A DNA stretch of 64,000 nucleotides from Pararoseomonas baculiformis (GCF_017813395.1 NZ_JAGIZB010000007.1:124001-188000), one strand, 5' to 3'; shown: positions 35,352 to 43,050, numbered from the stretch's first letter. The notes: generated by a model not told the origin, from the sequence alone. A program made the numbers and translations.

Positions 35352-36844
35352 AGGGGCTCACTCCAGCCCGTCACACCCCCTTCTTCCGTAGAGCCCCCCT
35401 CCCGAACCGTCACACCGTCACATCGTTGTTTTTGTTCAATAGCACCCGTCACGCTCGATGCCATGTGTGACGGTTTGGAATTGGCGTAAGTGTCTGTTTT
35501 TGCCGACACTGTTGCGGTGTGACGGTCTGAAATCGCGTTTTCGCCCGCCGTGGTCGTCAGATAGCGATTCCAGGCCTCTTCGAAGGCCACTTTGTAGTAG
35601 CCCTTTGCCGTGCCCTGTCCCTGCCGGATGGTGCCTGGCCGGACACCAAAGGGACGGAGCGCCCGCGCAAGCTGGGGCGGTGTCATCGGCTTCCCGGCCT
35701 TCCACTCCGGCCAGGGGCGCTCCTCCATTTTGTTGAGACGCTCGCAGAGGTCGGCCGAGAACATCTCCTTTGAGGAAGTCTCGGCAAATATGCCCCGGAG
35801 ATCAGCCAGGAGGAGGGAACCCGTCTCAGCCGTGCCTTCCTCCCTCGCCCGGATGCCGAAGACATCGCAGAGCGCCTTGCGCGCCCGGGAGCGCCACTCG
35901 CCGCCGGCATCGTCGGCAATGGCCACCAGGGGCACGGAGACATCTGCCTCGCGATCACCAAGGGCAGCCGGCATCTCGGGATCGGTGGGCAAGTGCGAGC
36001 GCCGATCCTGCGCCCATCGAGCCAGTTTGCGCGCCAGGTCGTGCAGGGTCTCACGGGCACCGGGGGACCGCAGACGGGTGACAGTCTCGTGCGCCGCCTT
36101 CCGCTGCAGCACGACAGGCAGGGCCCGGTCTTCGAGCGTGCCGGGAAGGCTTCCGATGCCGGCCATCGCGACGGGCGCGAAGGTGGCGAAGCGGATCGGC
36201 TGCCATTCGTCTTTCACTTCAACGACGCGAATCACCTGCCCGCTGGCCTCAAAGCCCGAGTTCAGAATCCCCCGCAGCTCCTCATTGTCGGCGACGAAGG
36301 TGTCGGCCTCATCGATCAGCAAGGTCAGCGGAGCCAGCGCCTCCACCGTCCGGAACACACCGGAGGGGGAGATGCTGTCAGCCTTCAGAGGCCGGCAGGA
36401 AAGCGCCCGTAGTATGTCTAGCAGGATAGACTTGCCGCAGCGCTTCGTTGGACTTGTGACACTGAGCCGGGGCGTGTGCTGGAAGGCCGAATAGACCCAG
36501 GTGTGAGCAATCCAGAGCGCCACACAGACGGCAGTGGATTCCTGTAGGATGACGTGGCGGCGGATCGTCGCAGTCAGGTCATCCAGCAGCACAGCCGGCG
36601 TGACGCGCTCCGGCCAAGGCTCTATCTCTGGCAGATCCACCCCGCGGCCAGTGGCGCTATCCGGCATAGGGCGCGCCGCTTTCACCTGCTCGTCCAGGGT
36701 AGACGCCCGGCAGCCCAGGCGCTCGGCGGCGGCGATGCGCTCGCGGTCGTAATCGAGCGGATCTAGCAGAGCGAGGCGGGCAATCTCGGCCGCATCCATC
36801 GCGCGGTCCCGCTCAGACAGGGGCTCTTGTGTGAAGCCGTCCAT
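35348..36844 (-). CDS. DUF3631 P-loop ATPase (putative replicative helicase of the element)
   Basis: The 498-residue protein has a Walker A motif SPTKRCGKS (131-139) in RLSVTSPTKRCGKSILLDIL, a Walker B LTLLIDEAD (173-181), and a conserved GFEASGQVIRVVEVKDEW block. DLARKLARWAQDRRSHLP follows, leading into the C-terminal DUF3631 region. Proteins of this type accompany primases in phages and integrative elements and are thought to act as replicative helicases or DnaA-like ATPases. The start codon shares one base with the primase stop. The C-terminal ~70 residues are low complexity because the gene end overlaps a cluster of CCGTCACA repeats. Confidence 0.75.
   Translation of the reverse strand: MDGFTQEPLSERDRAMDAAEIARLALLDPLDYDRERIAAAERLGCRASTLDEQVKAARPMPDSATGRGVDLPEIEPWPERVTPAVLLDDLTATIRRHVILQESTAVCVALWIAHTWVYSAFQHTPRLSVTSPTKRCGKSILLDILRALSCRPLKADSISPSGVFRTVEALAPLTLLIDEADTFVADNEELRGILNSGFEASGQVIRVVEVKDEWQPIRFATFAPVAMAGIGSLPGTLEDRALPVVLQRKAAHETVTRLRSPGARETLHDLARKLARWAQDRRSHLPTDPEMPAALGDREADVSVPLVAIADDAGGEWRSRARKALCDVFGIRAREEGTAETGSLLLADLRGIFAETSSKEMFSADLCERLNKMEERPWPEWKAGKPMTPPQLARALRPFGVRPGTIRQGQGTAKGYYKVAFEEAWNRYLTTTAGENAISDRHTATVSAKTDTYANSKPSHMASSVTGAIEQKQRCDGVTVREGGSTEEGGVTGWSEPL
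35369..35532. repeat. Octamer array A (CCGTCACA/TGTGACGG) in the 3' end of the DUF3631 gene
   Basis: Copies in either orientation lie at about 35369, 35407, 35415, 35446 (ending in G), 35465 and 35518. The segment 35511-35532 matches 47984-48005, inverted, over 22 bases with one mismatch. The arrangement looks like iterons overlapping coding sequence. Confidence 0.6.
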
Positions 36845-37842
36845 CAGTGCCCCCTCGCCCGCAGGTTTCCGGTGTCCCCGCGCTGGGCCACAGCCCAGGT
36901 GACGATCTTCTCCGCCTCCTCACGCGTCTTGCCTGCCCGCTCCAACGCCCAGCCCAGCGCAGACTTCACCTCGCCCTCGGTCAGCAGCCCGGCATTCACC
37001 AGGCGCGCCAAACTCCAGGCTTCTGCAACGGCAGTTGGATGGCGGCTGTCGACGGGCGCGGAGGCCACCTTCACCGTGGCCGCCGTCAGGGCCACCCGAG
37101 CGTATCGGCTGCCCTCCCGGGTGTTCGGAGCGGGTGGCGGAGTGATAGGCCGTGCAGGCGGTGCCAGAGCCGCTGCTGAGGGAGGCATGACGGTTGCCCG
37201 CCCCTCCACCAGCACCGTGCGGCAGGGCAGCGGATCCACCATGCCGGCCGGAAAGATCGGCGCGGCGGTGTAGATCAGCTGTGCCGGCCGGAAGAGAGAC
37301 CGATCCACTGGCGCTGCGTGCAGCCACGCCACCAGCTCCCGATGACCCAACGGCCGGCTCAGCCAGAACCACAACCGGAGGCGGGCACCGGGCTTCAGCA
37401 GGTGAGAGCCGGTCGCCGCCACGATGTGCTGCGCTCCACGGAAGACGGGAGGAAGCATGCCGATCGCCGCGGCAGCACAGGCTGGCAGATCCCTCGGGTC
37501 TGTTCCTTCCGGCAGCGGCAAGCCGTCGAAATCGAGCGGCAGGTACCAGCGCAGCTTCTCCCGCAGGGTCGGTTGGTCGCCGGTCTTCGGATCAGGGTGC
37601 ACCAGGCGCCGAACACCGCGGGTACGGGACGGGTCGGCGATGGCACCGCGCACTATTGCGCAGTCGGTGCGGTGCTGCAGGTCAGTGAGCACACCCGCCA
37701 CATCTGAGAGGGCGGCCACTGGCCGCTCCTCCATGTCATGACGAAAGGCGCTGTCGTAGCCATCCACCTCGCCGTCAGGGCGGATCCGTTTAGCTAGGCG
37801 CTTACGGTGTGCATGGAGGATGGTGAGGGTGTCGGCGGTCAT
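36844..37842 (-). CDS. Archaeo-eukaryotic-type primase/primase-polymerase of the element
   Basis: The 332-residue protein resembles primase-polymerases of phages and mobile elements. It has an hDhD-type catalytic motif PLDFDGL (102-108), a later ATGSHLLKPGARLRLWFWLS block consistent with AEP motif II/III, and FRPAQLIYTAAPIFPAGM. After a Pro-rich linker a PriCT-like helical domain follows (EVKSALGWALERAGKTREEA). It would make primers or short DNA for autonomous replication. The ATG at 37842 overlaps the DUF3102 stop codon by 4 bases; a longer frame is an overlap artefact. Its stop shares a base with the DUF3631 start. Confidence 0.7.
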   Translation of the reverse strand: MTADTLTILHAHRKRLAKRIRPDGEVDGYDSAFRHDMEERPVAALSDVAGVLTDLQHRTDCAIVRGAIADPSRTRGVRRLVHPDPKTGDQPTLREKLRWYLPLDFDGLPLPEGTDPRDLPACAAAAIGMLPPVFRGAQHIVAATGSHLLKPGARLRLWFWLSRPLGHRELVAWLHAAPVDRSLFRPAQLIYTAAPIFPAGMVDPLPCRTVLVEGRATVMPPSAAALAPPARPITPPPAPNTREGSRYARVALTAATVKVASAPVDSRHPTAVAEAWSLARLVNAGLLTEGEVKSALGWALERAGKTREEAEKIVTWAVAQRGDTGNLRARGH

Positions 37843-38585
37843 TGGGCGCCCTCCCCGCTGGACAGCACGTCCCTCAAAGCCTGTGTGAGGCCATAGCTGT
37901 CGGTTGTCGCCATCTCCAGCAGCTGCTTCAGCACCGGGATCAGAACAGGCCCGTGCTCGTCCCTCCAGAGCGCGAGCGTGTTCCGGAACTGCTGTTGCCG
38001 ATGCTCGCGCTCTACCTTCTGCTGAGCCCACTCGGCTTCGCGTTGCTCGCGCTCGCGGGTGCGGTTCTGGCGCGAGCGCTGCACAACCTTCTGAGCCTCC
38101 TGCTCAGTCCTGCCAGGCTTTGCCGCAACGAGGCGCTTAACCTCTCGCGCCTCCGCTTTCGCGACCTCAATCCGGTGCGCAATCACTTCGGCTTCAGGCA
38201 GCGGTCCTGCTGCCGCAGCAGTCACTACCTCCTGCACTACAGAAGCCGGCGTGGCGGGCGAGGCCAAGGCATAGATGACTTTGGCGGGCAAATGCGAAAC
38301 GGGTTCGGGTTTGCCCTCCAGCCACCGGGCCGCCGTCATGTAGTTTTGAGCGGTGCGGGCATTCATCCCGAGCTCACTCTCCACCCACTGCATGAAGCTG
38401 CCGTGCGGGATCACCTCCTTTGCAGCGAGCAGGTGTTTTCCAATCAGGCGAACATGCCGGGCGGCAATTCGATTGATAGCCTTGGCCGCGGCCTGGGCCT
38501 GCTGCGCCAATTCGCTGGACAGCGTTGAGTAGTCGAACGGGAACACGCCACGCTCTTCTAGGACGGCAAGGGATGAAGTCGTCAT
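37839..38585 (-). CDS. DUF3102-type DNA-associated protein
   Basis: In the 248-residue protein the N-terminal part carries the DUF3102 pattern: ALSxA-like helices (ELAQQAQAAAKAINRIAARH), then IGKHLLAAKEVIPHGSFMQW and a LGMNARTAQNYMTAARWLE segment resembling a helix-turn-helix. The second half is a long charged coiled coil (REREQREAEWAQQKVEREHR). DUF3102 proteins are frequent in prophages and islands next to replication genes. It overlaps both neighbours by a few bases. The ATG at 38585 is used; GTG at 38588 is equally possible. Confidence 0.7.
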   Translation of the reverse strand: MTTSSLAVLEERGVFPFDYSTLSSELAQQAQAAAKAINRIAARHVRLIGKHLLAAKEVIPHGSFMQWVESELGMNARTAQNYMTAARWLEGKPEPVSHLPAKVIYALASPATPASVVQEVVTAAAAGPLPEAEVIAHRIEVAKAEAREVKRLVAAKPGRTEQEAQKVVQRSRQNRTREREQREAEWAQQKVEREHRQQQFRNTLALWRDEHGPVLIPVLKQLLEMATTDSYGLTQALRDVLSSGEGAQ

Positions 38586-38797
38586 CACCGCGTGGCCTCC
38601 CAATCGCGCCCAGTCAGAACATGTCGGCTCCGGTCGGCGGAGTGCTGCACCATCGCGTCGATCGGGATCACACGCTGGCCACAGAGCCGGGCGGGCGTGA
38701 CGGGTTTAAGCCAGTCGGCTTCGATCCACCGGCGGCGGAAATGGGTGTTGCAGTCAGGATCGGATTGACGTGCGAAGTCAGCAGCAGATTTTGCCAT
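38585..38797 (-). CDS. Hypothetical 70-residue basic protein
   Basis: I do not recognise it. It is rich in Arg, Asp and Trp (DPDCNTHFRRRWIEADWLKP, then PARLCGQRVIPIDAM). There is no signal or membrane span. Its stop codon overlaps the DUF3102 start, and it follows the AlpA-like gene on the same strand, so it probably opens the replication operon. Being small and adjacent to the regulator, it could be a DNA-binding accessory, but no motif proves it. Confidence 0.5.
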   Translation of the reverse strand: MAKSAADFARQSDPDCNTHFRRRWIEADWLKPVTPARLCGQRVIPIDAMVQHSADRSRHVLTGRDWEATR

Positions 38798-38938
38798 TGG
38801 GGTCCTCGCGAAGTTCGGGGACCGCGAAAGGGACTGGCAACGGCAACAGAAGGTCGCTATATCGAGGGTGCACAGTGACCTCGAACAAGCGTTTCTGCAG
38901 CCTGCCCGGTGTGTCCCACCGCGGCAGGTTGTTTCGTT

Positions 38939-39160
38939 TTAGGCCGCGACCTGCGCCAGCTCGGCGGCGCGGTGCGCAAAAGAACGGCTGGCCAGCCATT
39001 CATCAGTCTTCTGCGGGTCGTACGCGACACGACGCGCACCCACGCGGATGTACGGCGGACCATTCCCGTCCGCGCGCCAGCGCTGGAGCGTCCGCGGCGA
39101 GACGTTGATGCGCCGAGCCTCGGCCGCCTCGTCCAGATACTGCTTCGTTTGAGCGGTCAT
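38939..39160 (-). CDS. AlpA-like helix-turn-helix protein (excisionase/activator type)
   Basis: The 73-residue protein has a MerR-like winged HTH of the HTH_17 kind: KQYLDEAAEARRINVSPRTL, then QRWRADGNGPPYIRVGARRV and the closing YDPQKTDEWLASRSF. AlpA-type proteins activate integrase or early genes in P4-like elements and satellites, or act as excisionases. The ATG at 39160 is preceded by GAAGGCAACCG; a longer frame is rejected. It lies upstream of the replication operon on the same strand and is a good candidate for its activator. Confidence 0.75.
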   Translation of the reverse strand: MTAQTKQYLDEAAEARRINVSPRTLQRWRADGNGPPYIRVGARRVAYDPQKTDEWLASRSFAHRAAELAQVAA

Positions 39161-39292
39161 CGGTTGCCTTCTCGTCACAGTGGCCGCCAGTGGCGACGAG
39201 AGGGACACTGCTCTTGCGAGGGCTGTACAAATACGACCGTGCCTGGAGGTGAGGTTCTGACCTGTCGGAACCTATAGGGTAGGTTCGGACCC

Positions 39293-39814
39293 CTAACCTT
39301 CGCCGCGAAGTTTGCGACCGCGGCGGAGCCGGCGCCGCATGCTTGGCTGTTCCTCTATGCCAAGCTCGTCCATCATGGCCTTCAGCGCCGCGCCCGCGCT
39401 GCCATGCTGTCGGCGAAGTTCCGAGAACCGGGCCACATCCCGCATGACCTCTTCGGCAGATTCGAAGGCGGCGAACGCGTTGAAACCCGGTCGAGTAAGC
39501 TCCAGAGCGTTCGGAGTTAGTTTCATAGCGTCCTGCGGTGAGAGGCCAGGAGCGCGCTCGTCCCGGTAGTCTATGCCGCGGGCGAGCCGCCAAAGCCGCC
39601 AAGCTGTCTGATACAGGTAGTCCGCGCACCAAGCCGGAACAGCGCGAGCGGGCGGAGGATCCTTCTGTGCTTCGTCTGTCGGGCGCAGCTGATAAATTAA
39701 GGCTGTCCAGACGAAGAGCGGGTTGGCTTCGGCTTCGTAGGCATCTTGCAGGTTGAGGGTAACACTCTCCGCTACGGCGTCGGGGCCGACGATGTCGCGC
39801 GACACGGTTCTCAT
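39293..39814 (-). CDS. Hypothetical 173-residue protein of the element
   Basis: I do not recognise it. A helical start (SVTLNLQDAYEAEANPLFVW) is followed by PAWCADYLYQTAWRLWRLAR, a middle region and a helical block with EVMRDVARFSELRRQHG. It ends in a strongly basic tail (SMRRRLRRGRKLRGEG). Proteins with this N-terminal pattern are common in alphaproteobacterial prophages, in my recollection, without known function. The basic tail suggests nucleic-acid contact. It is separated from alpA by 132 bases. Confidence 0.55.
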   Translation of the reverse strand: MRTVSRDIVGPDAVAESVTLNLQDAYEAEANPLFVWTALIYQLRPTDEAQKDPPPARAVPAWCADYLYQTAWRLWRLARGIDYRDERAPGLSPQDAMKLTPNALELTRPGFNAFAAFESAEEVMRDVARFSELRRQHGSAGAALKAMMDELGIEEQPSMRRRLRRGRKLRGEG

Positions 39815-39967
39815 TTGCAGCGCCTCCGCAGCGCACCCCGCGTGAAAGCGGCGGGGCAGCAGGCGCGGAGGGCCTGCGTTCGGGGATCAGCCTAGCCCCG
39901 CCGATGGGGATTGTAGCAGGCGCAGCCGAGGGCGCGAGGGAGGGCGGAGCGCCCTCCCCTTTTGTGA

Positions 39968-40114
39968 TCAGGACCATGTGCCCACCGCCAGCAACAGCAC
40001 CAGGGGCAGCAGCCATAGCGGGATGCCGCAGCGCGACACCGTGACGGCCAGGGTCATGGCGCCAGCAGCGATCACGCCGGGTATGGCAAGCCACATGGGG
40101 AGGAAGCCGCTCAT
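39968..40114 (-). CDS. 48-residue two-span membrane protein (small, holin-like size)
   Basis: This short gene reads MSGFLPMWLAIPGVIAAGAM, then a short basic turn around VSRCG, then a second hydrophobic span IPLWLLPLVLLLAVGTW before the stop. Its ATG at 40114 overlaps the preceding stop codon by 4 bases (ATGA), like all other junctions of this operon, which makes it credible despite its size. Two helices with a short polar turn are compatible with a small holin or another membrane effector, but no family is recognised. Confidence 0.55.
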   Translation of the reverse strand: MSGFLPMWLAIPGVIAAGAMTLAVTVSRCGIPLWLLPLVLLLAVGTWS

Positions 40115-40392
40115 GTCCTCGCCCTCCGCATCATCATGCGCACCGCGGCGGCCGACATGCCGAGCCGCTCCGCCACGTGCTGTATCTCGCAGCCCTCCGC
40201 GAGCATGGCCCGCGCCACCTTCACCCGCCGGGGTGTCTCCGGATCAGGCGGGCGCTTCCGGTGCTGAGACCGCAGCCCCGCGCGCCTGGCGCGCATCCGG
40301 GCCGCGTCACGGTCGAGCCCCAGGACGTTCCCGAGCGTGCGGTAGGTCGCGCCCCTGGCAAGGATGGCGGCCATGGCGTCCTGACGGCTCAT
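40111..40392 (-). CDS. Small HTH-containing protein (93 residues)
   Basis: The protein has two likely helix-turn-helix elements: MAAILARGATYRTLGNVLGL with an RMRARRAGL follow-on, and ARAMLAEGCEIQHVAERLGM with SAAAVRMMMRRA. Both look like GcrA/sigma-4-like or Trp-repressor-like HTHs used in phage regulators. The ATG at 40392 overlaps the preceding stop codon by 4 bases. It is the fifth of six genes in a tightly coupled operon. DNA binding is inferred from pattern. Confidence 0.6.
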   Translation of the reverse strand: MSRQDAMAAILARGATYRTLGNVLGLDRDAARMRARRAGLRSQHRKRPPDPETPRRVKVARAMLAEGCEIQHVAERLGMSAAAVRMMMRRART

Positions 40393-40967
40393 AGCGCCGC
40401 ATCCCACGCCGCCACCTCGGCCTTCATGGCGCTGATCGCCCGCTCTAGGGTGGGGATTGCTCTTCTGGTCCTCTCGATATTCTCGGCCGGCGTCGGCTCT
40501 TGGATTTCCGGGGCGGGTCTAGCGGCCATGGCCGCCGCGGAAGCTTCCCTCCTGCGCAGAAGCCCCTCAGAACGAGCCGCATATTCCCGCACGACCTCAT
40601 CCCCGGCGAGCCGGGCCAGCAGGGTGAAGGCGATCCGCTGAGCGCCGTCGTCGTCCCAGAAGCCTGGCGCCTGCCCCTCAAAACAGAGCAGCGCCACGCG
40701 GGCCATCGCAGCCATCCCTTCCGGGGTTTGCGGCTCGGCCTCCGTCACCAAGTCCTGCACCGCACAGTATTCGGGCCAATTGCTTGTCTCATCGAGATCG
40801 AGCAGTGCCTCGGGCCCGGTGCGGTTCTCCATTGCCGCCTCCAGTTCCAGATACCGCGCGCAGGCGCGGATCAGCTCGGCATCCGGGGAGGGCGCAGCCA
40901 GGGCGAGAGGAGGCGCGCCAAGGGCAGCGAGACCGCCAAGGACGCCTCGGCGGGTGGTCCGGGTCAT
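40389..40967 (-). CDS. Exported hypothetical protein with Tat-like signal (192 residues)
   Basis: The N-terminus MTRTTRRGVLGGLAALGAPP followed by LALA fits a twin-arginine signal peptide. The mature part is helical and acidic (DAELIRACARYLELEAAMEN, then TPEGMAAMARVALLCFEGQA) with a C-terminal coiled coil. It looks distantly related to the next upstream gene, sharing TPEGxxA and the Tat-like start. It is ATGA-coupled at both ends. The family appears in alphaproteobacterial prophages in my recollection; its function is unknown. Confidence 0.55.
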   Translation of the reverse strand: MTRTTRRGVLGGLAALGAPPLALAAPSPDAELIRACARYLELEAAMENRTGPEALLDLDETSNWPEYCAVQDLVTEAEPQTPEGMAAMARVALLCFEGQAPGFWDDDGAQRIAFTLLARLAGDEVVREYAARSEGLLRRREASAAAMAARPAPEIQEPTPAENIERTRRAIPTLERAISAMKAEVAAWDAAL

Positions 40968-41371
40968 GCTCCCCCCCTCCCCAGCAGATCCTCGACCAGG
41001 GACACGGCCAGCCATTCCTGGGGAACGTTGAACCGGTCGCAGGCAGTCCGATGGTCGCTCAGAACCCACCAGCGCACCGCCTCGGCCTTCGCGCGTAGGC
41101 CCTCAGGCGTGCGGGCCGGCATCCTGGCCGCGCGCTCCACCAGATCCTGCCATGGCTGCCGGCAGGCGAAGTCAGCGAAGGTTTTGGCAGTGAGAGGCTG
41201 TGCGTCCTCCTCGCGGCACAGTCTTCTTGCCTCGTCCAGCAGGGCGATAAGTTCGCCGTCCAGCTCGGCCGCCTTCGCCGCTCCGGCAGCCGAGGCGGCC
41301 ATCATCGTCAGGGTTGCGGCACAGGCGCCCCGCAGGACGGCCCGGCGGTTCCTCGGAGTGCGGCGGGTCAT
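40964..41371 (-). CDS. Exported hypothetical protein with Tat-like signal (135 residues)
   Basis: The protein starts MTRRTPRNRRAVLRGACAAT, with a hydrophobic run ending AAKA, a twin-arginine-like signal. The mature region is helical (ELDGELIALLDEARRLCREE, then ADFACRQPWQDLVERAARMP) and includes TPEGLRAKAEAVRWW. It overlaps both neighbours by 4 bases. It appears paralogous to the 192-residue neighbour, so the pair may have arisen by duplication. Confidence 0.55.
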   Translation of the reverse strand: MTRRTPRNRRAVLRGACAATLTMMAASAAGAAKAAELDGELIALLDEARRLCREEDAQPLTAKTFADFACRQPWQDLVERAARMPARTPEGLRAKAEAVRWWVLSDHRTACDRFNVPQEWLAVSLVEDLLGRGGA

Positions 41372-41598
41372 GCGCGCGTCCTCCTTGCTGCCCGCTCAGC
41401 GTCTTCAATCCGACCGCTGAGGGTGGTGAGCTGCTCTTGCAGCCGGCTGGCCACCCACTCCACCGCGTTCACCGCGCGGTCGCGCTCCGGGCCTTCGGCG
41501 CGGAAGTTCTCGTGCAGGAGCAGCATCGAGATCGCGATAACCCCGAGCTCCGCGTCGATCACGTCCCGGTAGAAGCCCTCCAGTTGCTGCGCACTCAT
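41368..41598 (-). CDS. Hypothetical 76-residue helical protein
   Basis: I do not recognise it. It is entirely helical (SAQQLEGFYRDVIDAELGVI, then AVNAVEWVASRLQEQLTTLS) and ends in basic residues. It has ATGA overlaps with both neighbours. There is no signal peptide. Confidence 0.5.
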   Translation of the reverse strand: MSAQQLEGFYRDVIDAELGVIAISMLLLHENFRAEGPERDRAVNAVEWVASRLQEQLTTLSGRIEDAERAARRTRA

Positions 41599-42020
41599 CC
41601 CAGGGCCCTCCCCAGCAGCCCGCGCAGGTTGGACGGCACGGGCTCGCCGGCCAGGCGGTAGGCGGCACGCATTTCGGCGCGGGTGGGGCGGTGGACCACG
41701 ACAGGGCGCACCCAGGCGGGCGCGAGGGTCACGGGCTGGGCGGAAGCCTCGTCCGGCTCCGGCTCGCCCTCGGTGTCGGGCTCCATGTCCGTCAGGGGAG
41801 CGTCAGCTGCATTCAGGAACGCGATCAGCAGGTCGGCCCGGTCCAGAAGGGTCCGGATCTCGGCGGAGATCCGGGCGCGGGTCTGCAGGTCAATTGTTAT
41901 GGCAGCCGGGGGTCTTCTTCTCGGCTCGGCCGCAGATGGGTGATCGGCTCTTCTGTCCTGGCCCTCGGCGGGAAGGGGCACTCTTCTGCACGTGGGTATG
42001 GTATGGGCGTGCGTAGTCAT
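41595..42020 (-). CDS. Hypothetical 141-residue protein, first gene of the six-gene operon
   Basis: I do not recognise it. A polar N-terminal half is followed by a helix (DLQTRARISAEIRTLLDRAD), an acidic linker (DMEPDTEGEPEPDEASA) and a C-terminal block (RPTRAEMRAAYRLAGEPVPS). The start at 42020 leaves a 110-base divergent region to the XRE regulator gene. That region carries a palindrome, so this operon is probably controlled from there. The start codon is uncertain; an internal start would remove the low-complexity N-terminus. Confidence 0.5.
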   Translation of the reverse strand: MTTHAHTIPTCRRVPLPAEGQDRRADHPSAAEPRRRPPAAITIDLQTRARISAEIRTLLDRADLLIAFLNAADAPLTDMEPDTEGEPEPDEASAQPVTLAPAWVRPVVVHRPTRAEMRAAYRLAGEPVPSNLRGLLGRALG

Positions 42021-42104
42021 CGCCGGCTGATCCCTTCAGCTGGTGGTGATTAGGCCGGGCGGCGGTGCTGGTAACACCTCGCTCGGCCGCGTTCCTTGTG
42101 GAAC

Positions 42105-42119
42105 GGCATACTATATGCC
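42105..42119. promoter_or_regulatory. Operator-like palindrome between divergent XRE gene and six-gene operon
   Basis: GGCATACTATATGCC is a perfect 6-bp inverted repeat with a 3-base centre, 11 bases upstream of the XRE start codon. A further ATATGCCA half-site lies about 40 bases downstream, inside the XRE gene. It is a plausible binding site for the XRE protein and for switching between the two directions. Confidence 0.55.
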
Positions 42120-42130
42120 ATGGTGCCGCT

Positions 42131-42397
42131 ATGGGCGCAAGTGCAAATGACACACGATATGCCATTTCAGCGGGGCAGGTTCGGGCAGCGCGCGCGCTGA
42201 TTGGCTGGACGCGGGATCAGCTTGCCGTTGCGAGTGAGGTTCCGATGCGAACGCTGGCCCGACTGGAGACAGGCGATGGAACCCCTCAGCGTCGCACCCT
42301 CGCCGCCATCCGCGCCGCCTTAGAGGCAGCGGGCGTCGAGTTCATAGCCGAAAATGGCGGCGGCGCAGGCGTCCGGCTGCGGAAAGGCGCGGTGTGA
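42131..42397 (+). CDS. XRE-family helix-turn-helix regulator
   Basis: The 88-residue protein has a Cro/C1-type HTH: YAISAGQVRAARALIGWTRD, then QLAVASEVPMRTLARLETGD. The wing region (PQRRTLAAIRAALEAAGVEF) follows and leads to the common ending AENGGGAGVRLR. It probably acts as repressor of the divergent operon. The ATG at 42131 is the only one giving a full HTH without the GC-rich upstream frame; its ribosome-binding site is weak, and it overlaps the operator region. Confidence 0.78.
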   Translation: MGASANDTRYAISAGQVRAARALIGWTRDQLAVASEVPMRTLARLETGDGTPQRRTLAAIRAALEAAGVEFIAENGGGAGVRLRKGAV

Positions 42398-42567
42398 CCT
42401 CGGGCAGAGGCGTTCGGCTTCAGGGTCAGGAAGGTAACCCGGGAACTGCCGTCGTTCAGCGAGGGACTGCTATTGCGCGGGTCAGAACAGAGCCAGCTTA
42501 GGCGGGGCTAGTCCATGCGTGCGGATGCAGTTCAGACTTCAGCAGATTTCCCAATGAGAACCATTCC

Positions 42568-42942
42568 ATGGCTCCGGGTTCGGCAACACTCCGTCCTATC
42601 GCTCTCACCTGTCCAAGATGCGGCGGGGCGATGAGCGAGGACGAGGCGACGGAGAACCCTTCTTATCTCTGTCATATCGGCCATGCCTTCTCGATCAGCG
42701 AGATGCACGTCCAGCAAATGCATTTGGTTGACCGAACACTTTCCGCCGCTTGGCGGGCACTCAATGAGCGCGCCGAGTTTTGCCGGTGTGTCATGCGTGA
42801 CGCCGAAGCAAATGGGGACCGCGCTGCGGTTGCGAGGTGGACGGAGTTACAGCACGAGGTCAAACTAAAGGCCGAGGTGATGCGCGGCCTTATCCAGCGC
42901 GGCTGGGCGGATCTGAGCACCGACAGCGAAGGCGAGCCGTGA
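42568..42942 (+). CDS. Zinc-ribbon protein related to the C-terminal tail of CheB-like methylesterases
   Basis: In the 124-residue protein LTCPRCGGAMSEDEATENPS is followed by YLCHIGHAFSISEMHVQQMH and then SAAWRALNERAEFCRCVMR. As I recall the family, this closely follows the tail found on many alphaproteobacterial CheB-type proteins (CPxCGG, RCRxGHaxS, W-ALRALEERA). No CheB catalytic or receiver domain is present. The CxxC and CxxGH residues could bind zinc. The function of this tail is unknown. It lies within the mobile element as a stand-alone gene. Confidence 0.6.
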   Translation: MAPGSATLRPIALTCPRCGGAMSEDEATENPSYLCHIGHAFSISEMHVQQMHLVDRTLSAAWRALNERAEFCRCVMRDAEANGDRAAVARWTELQHEVKLKAEVMRGLIQRGWADLSTDSEGEP

Positions 42943-43050
42943 GGCTGTCCAGGAGACAGTGGGAAGGCACGCAGCTGTCTCAGGAGTGGTTGGTATGCCA
43001 GCGCGCGGCGAGAGATAGCTTCACCTCATCTGAGAATGCGAGCGGGGCAC

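Noticed and set aside
36844-38031. Longer 395-codon version of the primase gene
   Set aside because: The extension overlaps the DUF3102 gene by almost 200 bases and is Arg/Ala-rich. The ATGA-coupled start at 37842 is better.
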